64,000 nucleotides of DNA. It comes from Meandrina meandrites. Its lineage: Eukaryota > Cnidaria > Anthozoa > Scleractinia > Meandrinidae. The notes below the pieces were generated by a model. It made no database searches and was not told where the DNA came from. It saw only the letters and a list, made by a program, of their open reading frames with translations. Position 1 is the first letter of the stretch. Each line of letters opens with the position of its first letter. The stretch covers positions 25,497,955 through 25,561,954 of the forward strand of contig OY855903.1 of the NCBI GenBank assembly GCA_963693305.1, written 5' to 3'. Shown in pieces: positions 29,004-41,242 of this stretch. The translations under genes and the position numbers were made by a program.

Positions 29004-32000
29004 TTATATCCACCGTTTTGAAGTGCTCAGCACATAGAGCGCCACTGTTCCCACAGAAGCCGTTAACGTCCACACAGCGAACTTTAAGTAAGCATTTGTT
29101 TGATTCGGTGATTGGAAGTCCGGTGGAACTTCAAGTTCATTGTCTCTGTAATGAGCGAGCTGCTTTCTTCGTTGTCTCAATACAGAGTCAGGTCTTTGAT
29201 CTTCTAACTCTCTTAAGAACTGTTTATGCTTGGCTACGGCCATGCTAGGATCAAAACAAAATACCATCTTAATTTTTGTGTTCTTCATGAAAATAAAGAC
29301 AATTGTGTGTGGCTAAGTGTCGGAAAATTTGTCCAAAGAAGAGAAACGAATTATTGCACAAAACTGAAGATCAGAACAAAGATTAGTCAATTAGCCAAAT
29401 GGAAATTTAACCATTTATGAGTAGTGTAGATAAGCCGCACCCCAGAGTGGAAGCTCGGATTTATTTATTGATTTATTTTGAAGTTGCAGATCGAGATTTT
29501 CTAAACTTGACAAAGAACAAACACTTTTCATGTGCAATCCAGCGTGAATTCCGCCTTTTTTGAGGACTTAACATGCCTTGAGCCTACAGTTAATAAACAA
29601 AGCTACCAAGTCCTCGTGGATCTTGTTATCTGATTTTCTCCTTCACAATTGCTAAGGTGTCACGTGACGCCCTTGAGATGCGTCACGCAACTCCTGTAAC
29701 TAGCGTTGTGTGACGGCTAAAATGATGGTCGCGAGGGAGATCATTGATTTGACCGTGACAGAAGAAACTTATCATTGTCAAAATTTCGCTTACCTTTCTT
29801 TGAGGTAACGTTCTACAGCTCCAGCAAGCTTTTCAGGGGGATATTTACAGAAGAGTGCGTGTGATGTGGTAATGAGTTCTTCCACGTAATCAGGTAAGTC
29901 ATCAGGGATACGAGAGAGCAGGTGATGGACGTAACTCATTTCACATTCACCTGTCAGCACATCGGTACGACGGCGAATAATCAGCTAAAGAGCAAAACGA
30001 CAGAAATACAAATTGAGCTGATCAGCAAAGGTGCGATTTATCAATCGCTCTCGTCAGGGGTTCCGGGACACTTTACTCTCACAACTGCATTCTTACACCC
30101 AGGTGTATAAATGGCTACCGGCGAATTAAATGCTGGGGGTAACCGTGCGATGGACTAGCATCTTATCCAGGCGGAGTAGAAAGAGGTAGTAGTCGCTTCA
30201 AGCTTCGGAAACCGGGACAAGCTCCGGCCTGATGGGCCAGGATCGAACGCAGACTTAACTCAAATTTAGGTAGTGTAAAAAGTTTCCTTTTTTAAATTGA
30301 TTTAATATTGAGTTTCATATTTGGGTCAAAACCCAGTAGTTAGATGTGCTTTAACCAGTGTTAGTAAACATCCCGGGAATCGAGTTCTTTTGCAGATCCA
30401 CAAATCTGACCGTTTCCCTCAAAGTTAAATCACGATATGCGCGTCTATCTAGCCTGTGAACAGGCTCTCCGGTCGAGGATGGGGCGAAAAAAAAGACAGC
30501 GGCAAGAAAAGGTGGGGGATGGGGTAAGGAAAAAAGGTGGAGAGAGAGAGAGAGGCCCTTCTAGACTCGCTTCGCTCGCCGATTTCGTGGGAGCCTGCTC
30601 GCAGGCTAGCGTCTATCGCTCTTGAAAGGGAAAATTACTCACGATGCTCGATTTAAAAATTCCTAAAATTGTAGATTTCTGTCTCCCACTTTTATGGTGT
30701 CCACCACAATGAACACTGCATTGTGCATGAGTGAATAGTCAACGAAGCGCAGCGAGAACAAAGACAAGCAGGTTCAAGAATAAACCAATCTTGATTTGGG
30801 TCACGTGTCTTTTCCCGCCACTGGCACCAGCTGCACGTTTTTGCTAAGCTTTCTGATTGGCTCATTGCATTTCGCGGCCCCACGCCCCACTGGGGGCTAA
30901 GGATTAAGTAGTATTACACTTTTTGCTTGCCCAGTACTTGGCTTCACGATTACCCGGATTTTAGAGTATCGTGCAAGCTTTCTTTTTCAACGCGTGTAGT
31001 AAAAGAGACTGTTCAAATTAAAACCGAATCACAGAGCAAATCGCTGCAATGAACTGCACGCATGTTTATCGCTACTCCCATTACATTACGTCACAGACAA
31101 TTTATATAAACAGTAGACAAAACACTTCTGTGCTAGTACGAAGGAAAAGAACACACAGACTTACAGCAGCACCAAAGTAAACAGGCATGAGGGGGTGGGT
31201 GGCTAGAAAGAAGTCGTACAAGCGAACAATAGTGGTAAAGTCCTTCAGCACGTGACCATACCACGTGATTAGCCAGCTGAGGGCAAACACTTGACCAACT
31301 TCGGATCTGGTTAGAGAAGGAAAAAAATCGAAAAGTGTGATTAGCTTCTTTCATTTCATCACATGCTATAGTTGGCTATGATATTTGATTTTGCATAACT
31401 GCCTCTGTGACATATAACAAAAATTATTAAAAACTAGCAATGGTATATTGCAATTCCTGCGTTTTGATTGGTTTACAGGCAATGGTATTTGAGCTCATAT
31501 ACCATTGACCACAAATATCGTAGCCGATACGCAACAAAGAAAACAACTGGAGAGCTCAAATATTGCAATTCTTTTGGGCGTTTTTAATAAAACAATTATT
31601 CCATTCCTGCTTGTTGGATATGAGATCGTTATGGATGGAATAATTGTTAAATACCCCACGCCAAATGGTGACAGGATTTATGGGTATGTAGATTGAGGTT
31701 TCTAGATTAGCAAAATAAAATTCCTTTCAAAGGCAGAACTGAGAAGACAAAAGGACCAACAATGGTACCAATGGTTTAATTTTGCATCTCTACTTTCAAA
31801 AAGCAAACCCCCCCCCCAGTTAAACCTCCCATTTAAAGGTGACCTCATTCTTTTAAAGGGCTCCTATTCTAAGAAGTCCCAACTTCATACCTGATAAGAA
31901 AATCTTCTAATTCTGGGTCAGCTTCTTCAATAATTGGATGTAAAAATGCCAGCATTTTATTGGTCTTTTCCATTGTACCTTCCATGAAGTCCCTGAAATC

Positions 32001-35000
32001 AACAGCAACAAAATACAATCAAATTAAAATGTAAAAACAAAAAATTTTAATCTAGTGCCTGCGCTGAACCGCAATTCGATCATGTAATTAATATCCAAAG
32101 CCATAAATATGTCTTATTGACCAAGCACAAGGGTCATTCTGGGAGAGTATCAACCCCAGGTCTCAACAGTAATGATGAAGTGCAGCGAGGTCTGTACACA
32201 AAAGACCGAGGGCCAATATTCTCCCAGTTACAATCCTGAGCAAGCTTTGAGAAATAAGAAATTTAATATGCTGGCCATGTTATAAAAATCTTTGAAAAAG
32301 AGCTGATAGAAACATAACCTGGTCTCGTTCTTAGAAAATATTGGCCTGGCAAAATGAAGCATTCTTATTTTTGGATTTTGATTGTTGGCCTTCTCAGCTG
32401 TCATGTAAGTTACTGAGTCGTTACTGCCCTTGAGTGTGTAGAAAACAAAATCACTTCAAGACTTCACTTTGATTGCTTTTACAAAGTATTTTTGTCACCT
32501 TACCTTAGCTGATGGAGAGACATTTGTTCAAGAAGAGCTGTGGCTAAATCCTCTCCAACAACAAGCAAAAGAGTGACTGCAACATCATGGTAGCCCTTAA
32601 ATATCCAAACAGGTGGTTACTTAATATTTCTGTGTCAGCTGCAACAAATGTTACTGGTAAATGACTAAAAGAAACAGTCACCAAAAAGATGACAAAAAGT
32701 TAAAGTGCCCCTATGTTAAGATTTTTAATTTTAATTTTTTTACAATTCCGTGTACTTTCTTACTCATCTGGCCAAATTTCAATCCCTTATGAACATCAGA
32801 AGTCATTTTATTTAATCTTTTATTTCTGAGAATTTATGACCACTTGTTCCAAGGCTCGGTTGCAAATGAGAGAAAGTGACATCAAAGGCTCAAAAATACT
32901 TCATGTGTGAATTAATGGTAAATTGCATGAAGAACAAGTCCAAGTTTTTGTTGCTTTTTGTGTGATTTTCAATACTCACGGCTTATCCTTATTTGTTATT
33001 TCAACCCATAAAGGTATTTTTGGGCCTGTAAAGTCCTCTCATTTGCAACCAAGCCTTGGAACAAGGTTGATTAATGTCAGCCGTAAATGCCAGGAAATTA
33101 CTGTTAAAATAAAATGACTTCTGATGTTCATAATGGATTGAAATTTGAAAATCACTTTAAATTCCAGATTGTGTGGAACCTTCTGTACCCACCTCACAGG
33201 GGTCATTGGTATGAAGCTTAACCTGGAATTTCCAGAGGGGTGGAGGTGGGGGGTTAAAAAAACCCTCTATGGATATATCTGTTGCAACACGCTCTCATAA
33301 ACTAGTGTACCTGATAATAGTGCAGATCCTGGTGTCTACATAATACTCTCATGATCACTCTGACAAGTTGCTCTTGCAGTGCACGTCGCCTTGATGCTCG
33401 CATTTCTGTTCCACAACAAAAGTACATATTCAAGTTTATAAAATAACAATGTCTTTTCGTTTTTGTTATAATTTATGCAAGCCAGATGTTGCTGACAGGT
33501 TAACAAGCATGGATCTAGGGGATCACTCAAATCTCCTTAATTAAACTTGTGCATTTTCTCTATTAAGCCCTCCCCCCTTTGTGAGACTTTGCATTAATAA
33601 GTTACCTTGGGGAAGATTATTAAAAAAAATTAGAGATTTTTTTTTTACACAGGCATTTTTATTGACATTCAAAATAATACAAAATAATTAATTAAAGGTT
33701 AACAAGTAGAAGGTAGCAAAAAAACAATCTTAACTACACATACAAGTAGACTATCTAAGACACAAGAGGAAGTTTTTGTTTAAAATAAGTGGTAATTTTG
33801 GATTTACATTTGTATCAGCTAAAAAGAAAAAAAACGGAAAAAAGAAAATAACAAGGGAAAAAAAGCAGATCGAAACGTAAATAATTAAATAAAAGGGAAA
33901 AGTTAATGAAATTCTTCCACTTTCTATTAAATTCGTCCAGCTGTTTATTTTTAATGGCAATTTGCCTGAGGGTATCAATCCTGATAGACAAGAATAGAAT
34001 AGAACAAATTAGAGATACCAGTAATTAATTAACTACAGGTATATGCTAAATGTAAACTGGACAAGGGAGATGAAAGGATAAACAAACGCAGACATGGATA
34101 TATCATACCAGATGGAAATCTCCTGTGTGATCGATCAACATCCAAGTTAACTTGTTTCCAATATTTGTGTGCATGAAACTGTTTTAACTCAGAATTGTCT
34201 AAGAATAACAAAATAACATTGTAGTAATGTGCAATAATAATATTATTGTTAACAATAATAAAATTTTATTTGATAATTAGATATTCCTTTAACTCTAGCA
34301 ATAACACTAAGTAGGGCGAGAAAATGGTTGGTTGTTTATTCAAGATGGAGATTCTGCTGTTTGTGGCTATCACATCCACAAAGATTGAAATTTGTGAGCC
34401 TACTGTCGGAGATAAACTTGTTGCACAAAGAGAGTTTGGCAATACAGTTTGTCATCAAAGTGTTAAATGGCAAAGTTCGACCACACAAATACTCAAGAAT
34501 AGCATGGATTTTTCTCGTTCATGGAGGCCAGAGATTGATTACTGTTGAAGCTTATAACAGGCCATTGTTGACACTGCAAACTAACAGCATGACATTTTCC
34601 TGTTCTAGAAAAGCAACCACAACCCGCTTCAAGGGTCTGTTAACAAAGGTTTCCATAAAAGTGTTAATTCACTGAAATGTACAGTACCTTTTCCAAATGT
34701 TGCCACAGATAAGCTGCACCCCCGATTTCGAGCGATGATGTTTGGAAGAAAGGTGCACGGCTTATCTGCGAGTGTTTTCAGTATTATTGTATTAGGCACT
34801 GAAAGCTAGTTCTTATAATACTGTTTAAGATGGTGGAGGGTCGAGATGTACGTAAGCTGTGGTTCAATTTTTCCCTTGGTACAAATTTTCCTTTGTTTCA
34901 TATTCATAATTTGTCAGTCGTACATTACCATACACCAGAATAAAGCAAAAATCCTTATTGTACCAAGGGTAAAATTTTATCACCTGTCACTCTTTGAGCT

Positions 35001-38000
35001 TGTTGAAAATGATATCCAAACATCATATATTACATTTTTACTGGCCGCTTAATAGGGGTAAAAACAATAGAAGAACGCTTGTCGGGACGGCAGAATGGTG
35101 GCCCAGCCGCTTAAAGGGGCTAGGTCACGGTATTTTAGGTAATTCTATTTATTTTCGTTAATTAAGAGTTCTAAACTTCAAATTGGCAGAGCAAAAGTCT
35201 TTTATTGGCAAAATCATTGCCACATAACAAACAAGGATGATTTTCGAGCATTGCAAATGACACTTTCATACAAATTGAGAGAAACTTGAAAAATAACAGG
35301 CCGACATTTTTCAATTTTACCCGAACGCAATCCGTTTTAATCTTCTCGAATTTTGCCCATCCATGCCCCTTTTTGGCCTTTCTGTGTTTCTTTTGAGTTC
35401 TTCCACAGTTTTAAGCCGTTATTGTGATATTTCAGTTAATTTTATGACAAGTTGGTCAGTGCCGAAATTGCCTAAAATTGTGTGACATAGCCCCTTTAAT
35501 TGAGGTGTCCGCTTAAAAGGGGTTTTATTTATAGTGTCATACTGACAGTACTTTGGGGACTTTAGTAACTGGCCGCTTAATAGGGGGTGGCCTCTTAATG
35601 GATGGCCGCTGAATAGGGGTTTGACTGTATTCAATTTTAGCAAACAACATAGAGTTTTTAGTAGTGATTAAAGTTCTATACTTATACATAATTTACCTTT
35701 CTTTTTTGCTTCCTGATTTCTTGTAATTTCAAATGCATTCACATTGAGCAATTTAGTCCACACCTTGCACCTCAAGTCTACAGTAATGAGACCATCAGCG
35801 GATGTTGAGAGTTCTTTCAGTGTTTGTACGTCAACAGGGTCTGTTTCTAGAGCATCCGTAATCCTTCTGATCTTACCACGCAGCCGTGACTCTGACACTG
35901 AAAACATTGATAATTATTTATAAACAAGCTGCTGAACTAGTGGGGGGGGGGGGGGGGGGCAGGAAGGCGGGAGCCCTGGAGAACAGGTGGCAGAAGGGGT
36001 GTGGGATTCCCAAGATTGCGGGACCTGGGAGAAATTGAGAAAGACTTTGCAACATTTTGTAAAATTTTGCATTAGAAATGGGACAGAGGCTGGAACCACT
36101 ATGGAAAGGGGTGGGAACCAGAAGTACGGGAAGCGGGAGCTTCAGACCCCCATCCTACCCCTGAACTAGAAGCAGAGGAAGTGCATCTATCCTGTTCACA
36201 GACTGTCAGTTAACTATTGGTCAAATGTCAGCTGATAATTTACCATCAGTCTTGACAAGGGAGCTCACACATAAAGAAGGTGATTATTAGGAGGGTCACT
36301 TCTTGGAAGGAGTGGGGAGTGATAAATTAAAAAATTATTAAATTAATTACGGGTCTGTTGATATTCTTGGATGTTTCAAATATTGGTCAGTCTTGAGTCA
36401 AAACTCAGTTAGTATTGAAATCATGTACTGTAGGAACTTGTGATTAGTGATGAGATGAAGCAGATCACATGTACATTGTAAATAAATAATATAATATGTA
36501 TGTTTCACCAATATTCTTCCCATCTTTTCTAGAGTTATAACTAATCAAACTTGATCAAAGTCAGAACGAACTATATATACAGTGCAACCCCGCCTTATGG
36601 CCACTTCATTAATACGGCCACCTCTTTATTACGGCCACTTTTTTTTGTCCCGGCGAAACGCCCATATATTTTCTTATAATAAAACCCATTTATGCGGCCA
36701 CCCCGTTACTGTGAAACTCAGAAAACCGTGAACACCAGAAATATTAATGGCATGTTATTGTGTTGCAAGGGAAAGCCAATCAGGCGTGAGAAAACTAAAC
36801 CGCAAACAGCAACGGTTATTAGTTTGTGGTTTTGAGGTTTGCTTGAGTGTTCCAGAATTTCATTGTGATTGGTCACTACACAATCAACATTCCTGAAATA
36901 TTTCAGATGTTCACGGTATTCTGAATTTGACAGTAATACGACCAACGGCCACGTTCTGAAATCCCAACCTGTATAATCCTTTATAATTTTACCCCGTTAA
37001 TACGGCCACTCGAACCAAATACAACTAATAATTGATCAAACAAAACAAATACAGTACTTGAGAAACAATATTGAATGATACTCTTTTATTTAAAAACCCT
37101 GTAACTTGTCGTGTGATTGATTGATGTGATCTTGTGGTTAACTCTAGTCACCAATTGTAACTAATCAAACAACAATTTAAAAGAACTTGACAGACAGTAA
37201 CATTCCCTTGGCTAAATTACAAAGCGATTAAGTCAATCTGTGTGTAAAAAGCAAATGAATATGCGGCTTCCTACGTTAGGTAGACCAGTCATGAAATTTA
37301 ACCATACCCCATTAATGCGGCCACCCCGTTAATATGGCAAAATTTCCATGGCTCGTTGGTGGCCGTATTAACGGGGTTCCACTGTATATTCGAGACAAGT
37401 ATACTGTACTAGCAAAAGATTTTATACATGTACGCCAAGCACTGAGATTGGTTCTTGCTTGGTCGGACCGTTCCCATCGAATCAGTCATAAGCTACATGT
37501 ATTTTTTTGTTTTCGAAAGCTGGCAAATTCAAAATTTGCAGCCAAAAACCTGTGCCATATAATAGACTAGTTACTGACGTAAGCTTGCTTGAGCCGTACT
37601 GGGGAAAACTGGCCCTCAGTCATTTTTGTATGGACCTCGCACTGCCATAACCTTGGACCGATATTCCCAAGTACAGCCCTCCTGCTCGGTTAGCAAGAGG
37701 TTAATGTATTATGTGCAGAGACGCTAATGAACTATAAAAAATAGAAATCCAGCTCGAGATTGTTAATGTTGCATTTAGGTCACTCCTCTCCTCTCCCAAA
37801 ATGGAGTAAAAATCTTAGAGCTTAGCCCATTCAACCACAAAAATGCATCAAATATTTAGAAATTCCCCTGTAAATTGGCTAAAATAAGTGTGAAAATAGA
37901 TATTTTAACTATTTTCCTTAGTATCGAGGCAATTTAGTAACCGCTCCCCCTGCCCTCCTGGATAGGATGCTAGTTCATTGCAGCATTATTCCCCCCAGCA

Positions 38001-38566
38001 CTAGTTTGCCAGTACCCATTAATACACTTGGGTGGAGAGAAGCACTATGCATGAGAGTAGAAGCACTATGCATGAGAGTAAAGTGTCTTGCCCAAGAACA
38101 TAACACAGCAACCCCGGCCAGGACTCAAACCCAGACCATTCGATCTGGAGTCCAACACGCTAAACAATTGGCCACTGCGCCTCCCCCTATGTAACAATAA
38201 AATTCAGTTCTGACTTTTAAGCTCTTGAAAAATTAAGTTTATGGTATATAAATTATGGTAACAAACAATTTTCCGGATTGATAAACTGCTCATGATTAGC
38301 CCAATTAACACAAATTATTCAAGCACGTTGAATCCATTTCATTGGTAATAAACAACGTCTCAAGCACTAGTAGCAAGCTTTTGTATTTCCAATCGATAAA
38401 CAAGCTAAAAACAATAAACGCCAGGTCATATTCAAGCCCAAAACATTAATATTTGGTTCAATATCCCATGCTACTATATTCTAGGTGATGCTTTTTCCTC
38501 TAGTCCTTGAAACGCTAAGAACTGAAACAACATAATTTACTTACTGAAATACATCATTTGTGCCAT
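29004..38566 (-). CDS. TBC1D20: TBC1D20, Rab GTPase-activating protein
   Basis: Nine exons on the minus strand: 38566-38545, 35897-35697, 34198-34109, 33405-33311, 32595-32504, 31992-31891, 31306-31165, 29984-29794, 29244-29004. All borders are GT-AG and all phases agree; total 1176 bp, 391 aa plus stop (human about 403). Matches to the vertebrate protein are clear: KVWTKLLNVNA, HYYQGYHD, FALSWLITWYGHVLKDF, VRLYDFFLATHPLMPVYF. The TBC domain keeps the arginine finger (LDVDR, R97) and glutamine finger (YYQG, Q136), so it should be active. A hydrophobic segment near the C-terminus (about 363-383) is the ER tail anchor known in this family. By family it stimulates GTP hydrolysis on Rab1 and Rab18 and shapes ER-Golgi traffic and lipid droplets. 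The start MAQMMYF is in a 22-bp coding exon. Many transposons lie in its introns but none touches an exon. Confidence 0.95.
30060..30250 (+). mobile_element. SINE relic, 3' half (same family as 37937-38187)
   Basis: CACCCAGGTGTATAAATGG, GCTGGGGGTAACC and ACTAGCATCTTATCCAGG match the body of the tRNA-headed SINE at 37937-38187 read on its own strand. The tRNA-like head is missing. In an intron of TBC1D20. Confidence 0.75.
30450..30608. mobile_element. 159-bp MITE with 9-bp target-site duplication
   Basis: Ends TAGCCTGTGAACAGGCTC and the inverted TAGCCTGCGAGCAGGCTC are flanked by identical GCGTCTATC at 30441-30449 and 30609-30617. The interior is purine-rich (GAGAGAGAG). In a TBC1D20 intron. 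Confidence 0.88.
31420..31640 (+). repeat. Dispersed repeat copy A (palindrome core)
   Basis: Matches 45855-46055 in reverse orientation over about 200 bp, including TTAAAAACTAGC, GGTATATTGCAATT, a 28-bp near-palindrome at 31480-31507, and GGAGAGCTCAAATATTGCAA. Probably a MITE family. Ends not fixed. Confidence 0.75.
32110..32270. repeat. Degenerate hairpin element
   Basis: Outer CTTATTGACCAAGC pairs imperfectly with the inverted CTTATTTCTCAAAGC, with inner CTGGGAGA pairing. It resembles the hairpins at 42948-43099 and 45313-45449. In a TBC1D20 intron. Confidence 0.5.
32704..33156. mobile_element. MITE with TTAA target-site duplication
   Basis: TTAA at 32700-32703 and 33157-33160 flank inverted ends AAGTGCCCC / AAGTGATTTT. 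Inner inverted blocks pair strongly: AACATCAGAAGTCATTTTAT with its counterpart near 33108-33130, and CCAAGGCTCGGTTGCAAATG near 32850 with the one near 33040. In a TBC1D20 intron. Confidence 0.8.
35038..35628. mobile_element. Partial TA-type MITE, host of a nested element
   Basis: Several GGCCGCTTAATAGGGG words, ending GGGGTTTGACTGTA at the right, are the typical end of a TACAGTCAAACCCC-type mariner-like MITE. The left end was not found. The TTAA-flanked MITE at 35115-35495 lies within it. Confidence 0.6.
35115..35495. mobile_element. MITE with TTAA target-site duplication, nested
   Basis: Inverted ends AGGGGCTAGGTCACGGTATT and AGGGGCTATGTCACACAATT. TTAA at 35111-35114 and 35496-35499. 381 bp. 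Close in length and ends to the element at 15759-16137. Confidence 0.85.
35941..36160. mobile_element. G-rich insertion with 8-9-bp target-site duplication (hAT-like)
   Basis: CTGAACTAG flanks both sides (35932-35940, 36161-36169). The left end starts with a long G-run and the right end is C-rich, giving only weak inverted ends. The length of the duplication suggests hAT. In TBC1D20 intron 1, 35 bp from the acceptor of exon 2. Confidence 0.6.
36580..37384. mobile_element. 805-bp mariner-like MITE with TA target-site duplication
   Basis: Ends CAGTGCAACCCCG and inverted CAGTGGAACCCCG, with TA on both sides (36578-36579, 37385-37386). Subterminal TTAATACGGCCAC words repeat several times on both arms. 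No transposase. In TBC1D20 intron 1. Confidence 0.88.
37560..37720. repeat. Degenerate hairpin relic
   Basis: GCTTGAGCCGTACTGGG at the left pairs loosely with CCCAAGTACAGCC and GCTCGGTTAGCAAGAGG at the right. It is similar in layout to 45313-45449 but decayed. Confidence 0.4.
37937..38187 (-). mobile_element. tRNA-headed SINE
   Basis: On the minus strand it starts GGGGGAGGCGCAGTGGCC, with a tRNA-like head and a B box GGTTTGAGTCC (plus-strand 38121-38131). A GGGCAAGACACTTTACTC body follows, then ACTAGCATCCTATCCAGG. A 21-bp unit around GCACTATGCATGAGAGTA is duplicated in tandem at 38040-38082. The head should carry an internal pol III promoter. In TBC1D20 intron 1. Confidence 0.82.
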
Positions 38567-40244
38567 GATGCCTTGATTCTGGTTTCCCTGTCTTTTCATT
38601 TTTCCAACATAAACTTTTCTCTTGTAAGTGTAATGTGAAGTTTCCTGTTTTAAAGCCATGTTGTCCAGCTCGCGAATTTGAGACTCGCAAAACTCTCAAA
38701 TGAAGAATAAAACCCTGTAGAAATTGATTATCGTGGACTTTTCTTTCTTTTTGCTCGAATAGAACTTGCTTTTTGTCCAAAAATCGGCAAAAACACCGTT
38801 ACAGGAAACTCCCCCTCCATTTTGTTTCCTTTAAAAATAAACCGCTGGTTACAATTTCTGCAGTTTCACATTATCGTCGAGCGGCTGTGTTCCTGTGTTG
38901 CAAGAAATGTTTAGCTTTCTTGTGATTTACAGTGCCAGATAAATTCATTTAATGTGGATACAAGTTAAGACGTGCCTTTCAAACGTTTATATAACAACAC
39001 CAGAGTCTTTGCAGAGTCCCACCTTCACCAGTCACTGCATGGTTCGTTTAGGCCTCGTTTTGGTGTCAAGCTTGTTTTAGCCGGTCCTACAATGTCATAA
39101 AATAACTGTTTTCGTTTATAATTCTGGCAGACGTATTATACTCGTGGATGTCTTGATATCTGTAAGCTTGATGTCGATTACATCTTGGATTTTTTTTTTG
39201 AAAAGCCCATTCTACATGTAAAGGTGGGAGGGGGGGGGGGGGTACACCAGCCTGCTTCTCGTTTCACAAAGCAATCCAAAAACCTCTGCTCATTTCACAA
39301 ATCTCCGTTTAGCGTTGTTTTACACATTTTGGGGTGATTTTTGGGAAGAGATAGTGTTTTTAAACCGATTAGTAAAATTTGGGGTGGGGCATGCGATTAA
39401 CAAATGAACAAAATTCACTTCAGATTGAAGAATTCTAAAATAATAGATTGCTTAAGGCAGGAAAACACAAAAGAAGCAATATTTATAATAATCAAAAAAG
39501 AAATAAGGTTGGTTGAGATGGACTAAAAATGATTAATTTAGCTAAAATTATGGTCATTATGATCACAACGAGGTTCATTGAACTTGCAACTTAACATAAA
39601 ATTAATATTTTATAATTCCGCATCCAAGTACTGATCAGTGTTCCGATGTAAAAACACGAAACCACTTGACAGACAAAAAATGGATATTTACTGACTTGCT
39701 TAAACTTTTGCCATGAACAATATGTTTTAGAGACGAATGTGTTTCTTTAAAATTCGTCTGAAAACTTAACAGATGTTTAATACATAGACTGAAGTAGTAC
39801 AAGTGTTCGCTTATATACTAACAACTGGGTTTATGAAAGTTATAAAATTTAACTTGCAGATACAATCCAATATTTTCTCTATTGATATTTCTTTTTTACC
39901 TCCTGGCAAACTTTTTTTTCAGATAAATCAAACTCTATCATTCTAATATAATTACAATAAACCAAAACAATCAAACCTCTTTATTACGCCTTTCAATAAC
40001 ATGTGGGCTCTGAAGTTCAAAACCCAACCAATGAAAGTGTTTTTTGCTGCTGTCAATCACAATTATGGTGACAGCCAACGAACCTTGAAAAGCAAAAGCA
40101 AACAAAATGGTTCGAAATCTACCAATCACAACCGACAGATGTGACCTTTTGACCTGGCTGAAGTGAACTTCTGTTTCCTGAGAGGTCGGCTTAGATGATA
40201 AATGGCAGCAAAAAAGTAAACCCTTGGCTGAGGTTTGAATTTCA
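38567..40244. other. 5' flank of TBC1D20 and intergenic sequence
   Basis: 38567-38900 probably holds the 5' UTR and promoter of TBC1D20, without a clear TATA box. A G-run lies at 39229-39242. No gene seen beyond. Confidence 0.4.
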
Positions 40245-40570
40245 GGGTGCTTACCATTTGTCGGAAGGAATGGGTTGCGATGAACACTGAATAATGCTAA
40301 GGGATTTTCCAAAATCAGCAAACCAACACAAGATGCTACGGCACTTGCCATTTGAAATTCGGTTTCATGTTACTTATTGTTTTCCGTTGAGAGACTGGAA
40401 CTGCGAAGTCGTGCAAATGGTAAGGAAATTTCCGACGTTTCATTCCGAACAGAAAAGAGGAGTACCATTGGAGGTAGCCCATAATTACTGAATAGATTTT
40501 ATGGAAAATCACTGTCCCATTTGACTTTTAACTGAAATTTCTCGATTTTTTGGCTAAATGGTAAGCACCC
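40245..40570 (-). mobile_element. MITE copy 2 (GGGTGCTTACCA ends, 3-bp TSD)
   Basis: Same family as 12642-12969 in the opposite orientation. Flanked by TCA on both sides. Matches extend through the whole body (for example TTGGTTTGCTGATTTTGGAA on the reverse strand). Confidence 0.9.
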
Positions 40571-41132
40571 TCAGAGTTCGTGCATGTTATTGAAAACCGC
40601 AACAATACAGACACCAAAGGGACAGAGAAGTGTGTCCGTTTTACAGAACTGCCTGTATTACATGGAGATTCTGAGCTGAAACTGTCTGTAATATAGAGGT
40701 GTTTGTATTATAAAAGTGTTCATAACAAGATATTCCTGACCAACAACGTTCAAAAATACCTCGATTATAAAACCAGTAATGGCACATGAACATCGTCACT
40801 ATATTAAATTATACTATGCTTATTTCCATGTTTGGGCTTTGTGAAGCTATTTTTGGACTACTTTGTAAGTTTCCATATATAATCAAGGTCAGCTTATTAT
40901 CTTTAATAAGCATGAAACCAAGTGAAATTCTATCAAGATTCTTAGAAATATCCACTTTTTTCACTGTCAGTTACAAGACTACTTAAAGGCAATCACAAAA
41001 AATGATTATTTAGCGTTATTTACCATTAATACAATTGCACTGTGTATAACCGTAAATACCGGTATGTCAAGATTACGAGGAAGCAGGAAAAAATTGTAAG
41101 TTATGAAGCTTCTAGTGTTTACAATTCTACAT
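40571..41132. other. Intergenic with a TACAG-type repeat relic
   Basis: 40595-40740 carries short words such as CTGTATTACATGGAGA and TATAGAGGTGTTTGTATTATA, typical of decayed TA-flanked MITEs. No gene. Confidence 0.35.
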
Positions 41133-41138
41133 GTTTAT
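41133..41138 (-). terminator. Poly(A) signal of the LITAF-domain gene
   Basis: AATAAA on the minus strand, about 105 bases past the stop at 41243. Confidence 0.5.
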
Positions 41139-41242
41139 TCGTTTTGCTACAAAAGGAATAGAACAAAATTTAAGGTTTACTGATCGTTCTGCAATATTTC
41201 CTCCAGTAATTTCCTGTTTCCTTGCCTTCCTCCATCTGTTGT

